A stretch of 64,000 bases of DNA from Harmonia axyridis. Its lineage: Eukaryota > Arthropoda > Insecta > Coleoptera > Coccinellidae. This document shows positions 59,514 to 64,000 of the stretch, one piece after another. Below the pieces are notes generated by a model. That model was not told the DNA's origin. It was given only the letters and a program-made list of their open reading frames with translations, and did not search any database. The position numbers and the translations under genes are program-made. The stretch spans positions 13,578,001 to 13,642,000 of the forward strand of contig NC_059503.1 of the NCBI RefSeq assembly GCF_914767665.1, read 5' to 3'. Positions within the stretch are counted from its first letter, which is position 1. Every line of letters starts with the position of its first letter.

Positions 59514-59643
59514 ATGGAAAAATTAATAGATTTAGTTAAAGAACGACCTCTTCTCTATGATAACAGAAATGTTGATTTCAAGTATAGAGAAAAGAGATTA
59601 GAAGGCTGGAATGAAATAGCTCAAATAATGGGCAAAGAAGATG
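59514..59643 (+). CDS. MADF-BESS DNA-binding protein, exon 1
   Basis: Codes residues 1-43 and one base of codon 44. MEKLIDLVKERPLLYDNRNV followed by DFKYREKRLEGWNEIA is the first half of a MADF domain (L-I-x-x-V-x-x-x-P-x-L-Y-D ... Y-x-x-x-x-x-R-x-x-A/G-W). This is a Myb-like DNA-binding domain found in Adf-1-type regulators and greatly expanded in insects. The ATG at 59514 is chosen because it sits just before the domain, as in many family members; the frame stays open upstream to 59382 but has no other ATG. The donor GATG|GTAGGA is fair. The promoter is not identified. Confidence 0.85.
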
Positions 59644-59856
59644 GTAGGAAATTTGTTCATGGAATTATTTTCCTGAGAGAAACTTTTCAATTCTATTAGC
59701 ATTGAACACTTCTAAATATCACGTTGTAATATGTTAAATATATATCAAAGATATTTGATCTCAAAGGGCCTGAGCTTTATTATTTACTACAAATATCAAA
59801 ATGAAAATATTGAACAAGGACGGTTATTTAGTGACTATAGTGATTATCCTTTCTAG

Positions 59857-60494
59857 GTAACTTTTGGAGATTCAAATGGAACTGTTTGAAAGAAAATTAT
59901 TCGAAATACAAAAAGGTTAACTTCAATCCATCACATCAAATTTATAAAAAATACAGAAATTGGCCTTGGGGTGAACGTATGAAATTTATGGATAATATTC
60001 CTAATAAAAGAAAAGGTAAATATAAGAGTAACACAAAAGTGAAGGCTGAAGAGAGTTTGGAATCAGTTGATAATAATGATATTGTAATTACTAAAATAAC
60101 TGAAACACAAATCGAACCTCAAATTGAATTTAGTAATGTAGAGATATCAGATCTTTTTCATATTCCTGAGACTAATGAAATTTCAATAAATAATACAGTA
60201 TATAAACATGAAAAAACATCTTCATATGAAGAAAATATAGATCACCCTGATGAAAGAATCCACATTCTCATTCAAAATGGTACAGAAAGTACAGATAGTT
60301 CAATAAATAAAAATTTAATATCTGAAAAGAAAAGAAAGAAGAATGAATTTGATGAGGTAGAACATTTTTTCATGAGTTATGCACAAACATTCAAAAGATT
60401 ACCAGCTAGATTTCAGCAAGTTCTAAAATTGGAAATGGTAACTTTATTTGCTCGTTATGAACTTCAAGCTCAAAATTATGAAAAAAATATGTGA
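59857..60494 (+). CDS. MADF-BESS DNA-binding protein, exon 2
   Basis: Codes residues 44-255. GNFWRFKWNCLKENYSKYKK and, later, YKKYRNWPWGERMKFMDNIP complete the MADF domain (the W-x-x-L-R-x-x-Y and W-P-x-x-x-x-M-x-F-L blocks). A polar, acidic linker follows, with a basic patch KKRKKNEFDE. Near the C-terminus HFFMSYAQTFKRLPARFQQ and LKLEMVTLFARYEL form a BESS motif (about residues 211-245), used for protein contacts in this family. Joining after TTTCTAG (59856) keeps the frame through both domains, so the protein looks intact at 255 residues. Target genes and orthologue identity are unknown; the family evolves fast. Confidence 0.9.
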
Positions 60495-60510
60495 ATATAC
60501 ACAGGTGTCC

Positions 60511-60950
60511 CAGAAGTCGATTTCAAGCCAGAATCATCAGGTAATAGGCTAAGTTATAATAGTCATCAGAAAAATTAAAGAAAAATCTAGGTCATATGGA
60601 TATTTTTCAAATTATATTGCATTTTTATTCAAGGAGATGTACTCCCTGTGATGTTTTTTAAAGTCCTGTTGCTATAAATCTACATTTCTCCAATTTTATT
60701 TATTCTCTATTATCCTGGATAGTGCTTCTGTAACCTGTATCCTTTAATTCTAAGCCAACTGCTCTAGCTTGGAATATAGTAAAGATTTGTAGCAATGGGA
60801 GTTTCAAAAGCATCAAAGGATTATTGCGAATAAAAAAATTCAATATAATTTGAAAAATACACAACTTGGATTTTTTTAATATTTTTCTGATGACTATTAT
60901 GACTTAATCTATTACCTGGTTCCGGCTTGAAATTCAAACAGGAACCAGAA
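60511..60950. mobile_element. Foldback element just after the MADF-BESS gene
   Basis: The left arm (ATCATCAGGTAATAGGCTAA, ATAGTCATCAGAAAAATTAA) has its inverse at 60,870-60,940. Inner blocks TTGCTATAAATCTAC and GTAGCAATGGGAG continue the symmetry toward a centre near 60,735. It begins within 20 bases of the stop codon, so the 3' UTR of the MADF-BESS gene must run into it. Confidence 0.8.
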
Positions 60951-62170
60951 ATATTAGACAAACCTTAATATTTAATTTGTACAAATAAATATAAGATTAA
61001 AATGGATTAAAAATTTGGATTGACGAAAAGACACTACCACAAAAATTAAAAATACACAAACACAAGTGTATAATTTTTTTGGAGTAGGTATATGTGAACA
61101 TATATTATTATTATTTAAATTTTCTCAATTTGTAAATGATATTTTTCATTTTTAAAGTGTTGACCTGCTGAAAAAAAATGTGTTAAATGTAATTATGTAA
61201 TTCTTCAATAATTTTTATAGCTATTCACATTACAGTTTTATGTACATAGTTATTTCTCATGTGCCTTATATTTTTAATTGATTATTCAAAATAGTCATAA
61301 AAAATAATTATCCAAACAAATCTTGGAATAGCCATTTCTGCAGTATTTGTATACAATAAAACTTTCCAAAGAGCTTTCTCTGTTATATTAGGAGGTAGAT
61401 CTCTAAACTACCCTATTCCCTTATCTCCTATTTTTGTGTGAAATATTAAAGGAATTTGTTTTTTTATTAATAAGGTACACAGAAGTTGTGAACTTCCATT
61501 GTTAAGTACATTATTGGTGCAATAAAAATACGTCCTCTTTCAACTCACAGGTACCTACCTACTCGTAAAATTTACTGGGTTTTTTCACAATTACCGAAAT
61601 TCCATCTCATAATAAATTAGCAACGATTTTTCAATATTAAATATAACTATGGAATTGTTGTAGTTTGTGGCAAACAATAATTTATTGTTTACAATAAACA
61701 ATATACAGATCCAATATTCTTCTAATGAGTTTTTATTAAATATTCTTCGATTTCATTTGAATAATTATATGTGACATCATTGTAAAAGGAAATTCTTCAG
61801 AACTACAACATTTTACCCAGTTTGCGGAAACCATCAGTTAATAAGAACATTTTCTCAACAACTGTTTATTAGAACCATATACTAATTAGAACAAGAACTG
61901 TTCAGAGGCAATAGATACAGATATCTTTCCCTGTGGAGCTATTCCTCCTTTTTTTTAGTAGAAGCCGACCAAACGATAATTAATACATGTTAAGCATCCT
62001 AATAACTAGTTTGAACGATTTAAGAATTGCATAAATCCTCTAAATCCAATTTTTAGAGAAGAACTGAACTTATCAGAGCTAACTGATCTCTGGAACTTAT
62101 GAAAGCAACTTTCTACCCAGAAAGGCTTGCCAATTGATTTATTCGGATCTGTTTATGTGACCAGTGGAGT
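60951..62170. other. AT-rich intergenic DNA
   Basis: No coding sequence or structured repeat recognised. The promoter of the XPNPEP3 gene should lie in the right part of this interval or up to 62,460. Confidence 0.5.
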
Positions 62171-62171
62171 T

Positions 62172-62274
62172 TGAAAACGAAAGCGTAGAACGGCCACATG
62201 ATAAAAATATTATTATAATCTTAAGATAAAAAGTATAAAAATATTTTTATCATGTGGCCGTTCAACGTTTTCGT
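62172..62274. mobile_element. Small foldback element
   Basis: TTGAAAACGAAAGCGTAGAA and GAACGGCCACATGATAAAAA (left) are inverted on the right (ATATTTTTATCATGTGGCCG, AACGTTTTCG). The centre is AT-rich. Confidence 0.85.
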
Positions 62275-62465
62275 ATAAAAAAAATTGAATGTATTCGATT
62301 ACCGTATTTTGAACTTCTTCCACAGTTCCCATAAATTAAAACAACCATAGACAACACACTTTAAGTAAAAATTGATTATTAAAAAAAAGTGAAACCAATT
62401 CTAACCTTACACATGATATACATATTATGAATTAAATATATAAAATACATTTATCAATTGGTAAA

Positions 62466-62523
62466 ATGTTGAAAAAACTGCCTGTTCTTATTTCCTCCAA
62501 GTATTCAAAAAGTAATATCAGAG
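62466..62523 (+). CDS. XPNPEP3: Xaa-Pro aminopeptidase 3 (mitochondrial), exon 1
   Basis: Codes MLKKLPVLISSKYSKSNIR and one base of the next codon. The residues are basic and hydroxylated, fitting a mitochondrial import signal. The exon appears to end at AGAG|GCAAGT, a GC-type donor. No GT donor nearby gives a usable frame, while this one joins exactly in phase to exon 2. Confidence in this small exon is lower than in the later ones. Confidence 0.65.
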
Positions 62524-62565
62524 GCAAGTATTCAATAAATAAATTTTGAAATTAAACTTTTCCAG

Positions 62566-62795
62566 ATTTTATCAAGGTTTTCAAATTTTCTTCATACTCT
62601 AGACAACCAGAGCAAAGTTTTTCATCTGCTCAAAAATGTATCGGTCAACCGACTCATTACACCCACCCTCATCTCCTGAAATCTAATGAAATAACTCCCA
62701 TGATAACAACGAAAGAGTATCAGAATAGAAGGGCAAAACTAATTGAGAATATTAATCAATTCAATACAATAAAAAATCAGGGCAAACATTTTATG
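62566..62795 (+). CDS. XPNPEP3: Xaa-Pro aminopeptidase 3, exon 2
   Basis: Codes residues 20-96. After the end of the presequence (FKFSSYSRQPEQ), the run IGQPTHYTHPHLLKSNEITP is the highly conserved G-Q-P-T-x-x-T-H-P-H-L block that begins mature XPNPEP3/PepP proteins. It is followed by EYQNRRAKLIENI, the first helix of the creatinase-type N-domain. The acceptor is TTTTCCAG (62565). The donor is ATG|GTATGT, phase 0. Confidence 0.9.
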
Positions 62796-62903
62796 GTATG
62801 TATATAACCAATGAAATATCTCAATTTAACCAGTTTTTAAATCTTCATTCTTCATATAAAAAAAAACTAATTACATTTTAGTCTTACATGTTTTTCATTT
62901 CAG

Positions 62904-63220
62904 GTTGTAATACCTTCTGCTTCTAAAAAATACATGTCAGACAAAATACCATATGTTTTCAGACAAAATACTGAATTTTTATATCTAACAGGATGCCAAG
63001 AGCCTGATAGTTGCCTTGTTTTGATCAATAATGATTCAGATCAATTCACATCAGTTCTTTTCGTCCAGGGTAAAGATGCTCATACTGAACTTTGGGATGG
63101 CCCTAGAGTATGTCCTTCTACTGTTAACGAATTTTTTGGAGTTGATCAAGGTTTTCCTATGAAAGAATTAGAAAACTACCTTCAACGAAATTCGAAATCC
63201 AAGAAAGAATTACAATTATG
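62904..63220 (+). CDS. XPNPEP3: Xaa-Pro aminopeptidase 3, exon 3
   Basis: Codes residues 97-201 and part of a Trp codon. IPYVFRQNTEFLYLTGCQEP matches the F-R-Q-x-x-x-F-x-Y-L-T-G block, followed by DSCLVLI, FVQGKDAHTELWDGPR and FFGVDQGFPMKELENYL, all conserved N-domain segments. The donor is taken inside ATTATG|GTGGGC (exon end 63220), because joining to 63337 recreates a Trp codon and the sequence LWYDVMSP expected in the family. Reading on past it leads to a stop. Confidence 0.9.
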
Positions 63221-63336
63221 GTGGGCTATCTTCAATACAATTTAAATTTTTTTCATCATGTTATTGATTATTTCAAAAGAGACACTTCATTAAAGAAATT
63301 GAAAAAATAATTATTTGAAATTGTGATAAATTTTAG

Positions 63337-63542
63337 GTATGATGTAATGTCTCCTGTACAAGAGAACGTGCATAATGTGATGGAAAACATTTTAAAACAG
63401 AAAAAAAATTTCATGGATTCTCCAAAGACTTTTATTGATCAATTGAGGTTGATAAAAAGTCCTGCAGAAATTGAATTGATGAAAAAATCTTGCCAAATTG
63501 CATCTGAAGCTATTATTACTACAATTAAATCTTCCTTTCCAG
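63337..63542 (+). CDS. XPNPEP3: Xaa-Pro aminopeptidase 3, exon 4
   Basis: Codes the linker between the N-domain and the catalytic domain, ending in FIDQLRLIKSPAEIELMKKS, the conserved L-R-x-I-K-S-x-x-E-I-x-x-M block that starts the pita-bread fold. The acceptor is ATTTTAG (63336), the donor CCAG|GTATAT, phase 1. Confidence 0.9.
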
Positions 63543-63696
63543 GTATATTCATTTTTAAGACCACATATTGTTCAAATTGAAAGACGTATTTTATTCTTTC
63601 AAATTTAGATGCTGGGAAGTTGATGAATAAAAACAAACTGTCGGATATTACTATCATTAATTTAAATCAATTTATTCATCAAAGAAATAATTCTAG

Positions 63697-63867
63697 GTAT
63701 CAATGAGCATGAAATAAATGCAAAGGTAGATTATGAATGTCGTTTGAGGGGAGCTCAATATCTTGCTTATCCTCCAGTTGTAGCAGGTGGTAGAAGAGCT
63801 AATATTATACACTATATTACTAATAATCAGATAGTCACTGATAAAGAAATGGTTTTGATGGATGCAG
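63697..63867 (+). CDS. XPNPEP3: Xaa-Pro aminopeptidase 3, exon 5 (gene continues off the window)
   Basis: Codes GINEHEINAKVDYECRLRGA, then LAYPPVVAGGRRANIIHYI (the conserved A-Y-P-x-I/V-V-A-G-G ... N-x-x-x-x-H-Y block, whose His contacts substrate) and MVLMDAG, which holds the first metal-binding Asp of the family's five ligands. The remaining ligands (Asp, His, Glu, Glu) lie beyond 64000. The donor is GCAG|GTAAGT, phase 1. The enzyme removes N-terminal residues that precede proline in mitochondria; that function is from the family. Exons 1-5 join without a stop into about 327 residues. Confidence 0.92.
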
Positions 63868-64000
63868 GTAAGTCACTCAACATATACATACACCATACAC
63901 TGCTTCAAGAAATGAACACACCACAATTTAATTCCTGAAACTATTTATAAGTTTAAAGGTATTTATTTTGAAGAATTCTAAGCAAAGTGTGTTCCTGAAA

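Overview
The window is AT-rich eukaryotic DNA from an insect. The evidence is a single-minded-type bHLH exon, a MADF-BESS gene of the Adf-1 type, insect-type mariner and hAT relics, short GT-AG introns and one nuclear tRNA. A beetle is a reasonable guess, but nothing here fixes the order. All genes were read by eye from splice sites and conserved protein motifs.

Layout. At the far left (633-836, minus) lies one coding exon of single-minded (sim), carrying the start codon and the bHLH domain; the rest of sim lies off the left edge. From about 0.85 to 53.9 kb there is almost no recognisable protein gene. This stretch is upstream or intronic to sim and is filled with transposable-element debris: two broken mariner elements and three smaller mariner-like transposase fragments, a hAT-like element nested inside a mariner, several short hAT-type elements with 8-bp target duplications, six copies of one ~580-bp MITE, many foldback (palindromic) elements, a ~310-420-bp satellite, a ~153-bp satellite and a non-LTR reverse-transcriptase fragment. 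Among these are a few GC-richer, low-repeat blocks (2.8, 6.6, 11.1, 18.2, 29.4, 31.7, 38.1, 45.3 and 50.0 kb) that could be regulatory DNA or untranslated exons. The best is at 45.2-45.5 kb, with strong splice donors on both strands. A possible gustatory-receptor exon sits at 18.9 kb.

From 54 kb onward the DNA is gene-dense: an adrenodoxin-type mitochondrial ferredoxin (plus, 2 coding exons), tRNA-Ser(UGA) (minus), a 193-residue PARP-catalytic-domain protein (minus, 2 coding exons plus a 5' untranslated exon), a MADF-BESS DNA-binding protein (plus, 2 exons), and the first five coding exons of a mitochondrial Xaa-Pro aminopeptidase 3 (plus, running off the right edge). Ferredoxin and XPNPEP3 are both mitochondrial, but nothing in the sequence shows that these neighbours act together.

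No clearly new multi-gene system was found. The most interesting items are the very large TE-laden region linking sim to a possible distant promoter, the minimal PARP-like gene with an altered H-G-T motif, a zero-spacer perfect 74-bp palindrome, a GC-AG intron in XPNPEP3, and several TE insertions whose target duplications can be read directly.
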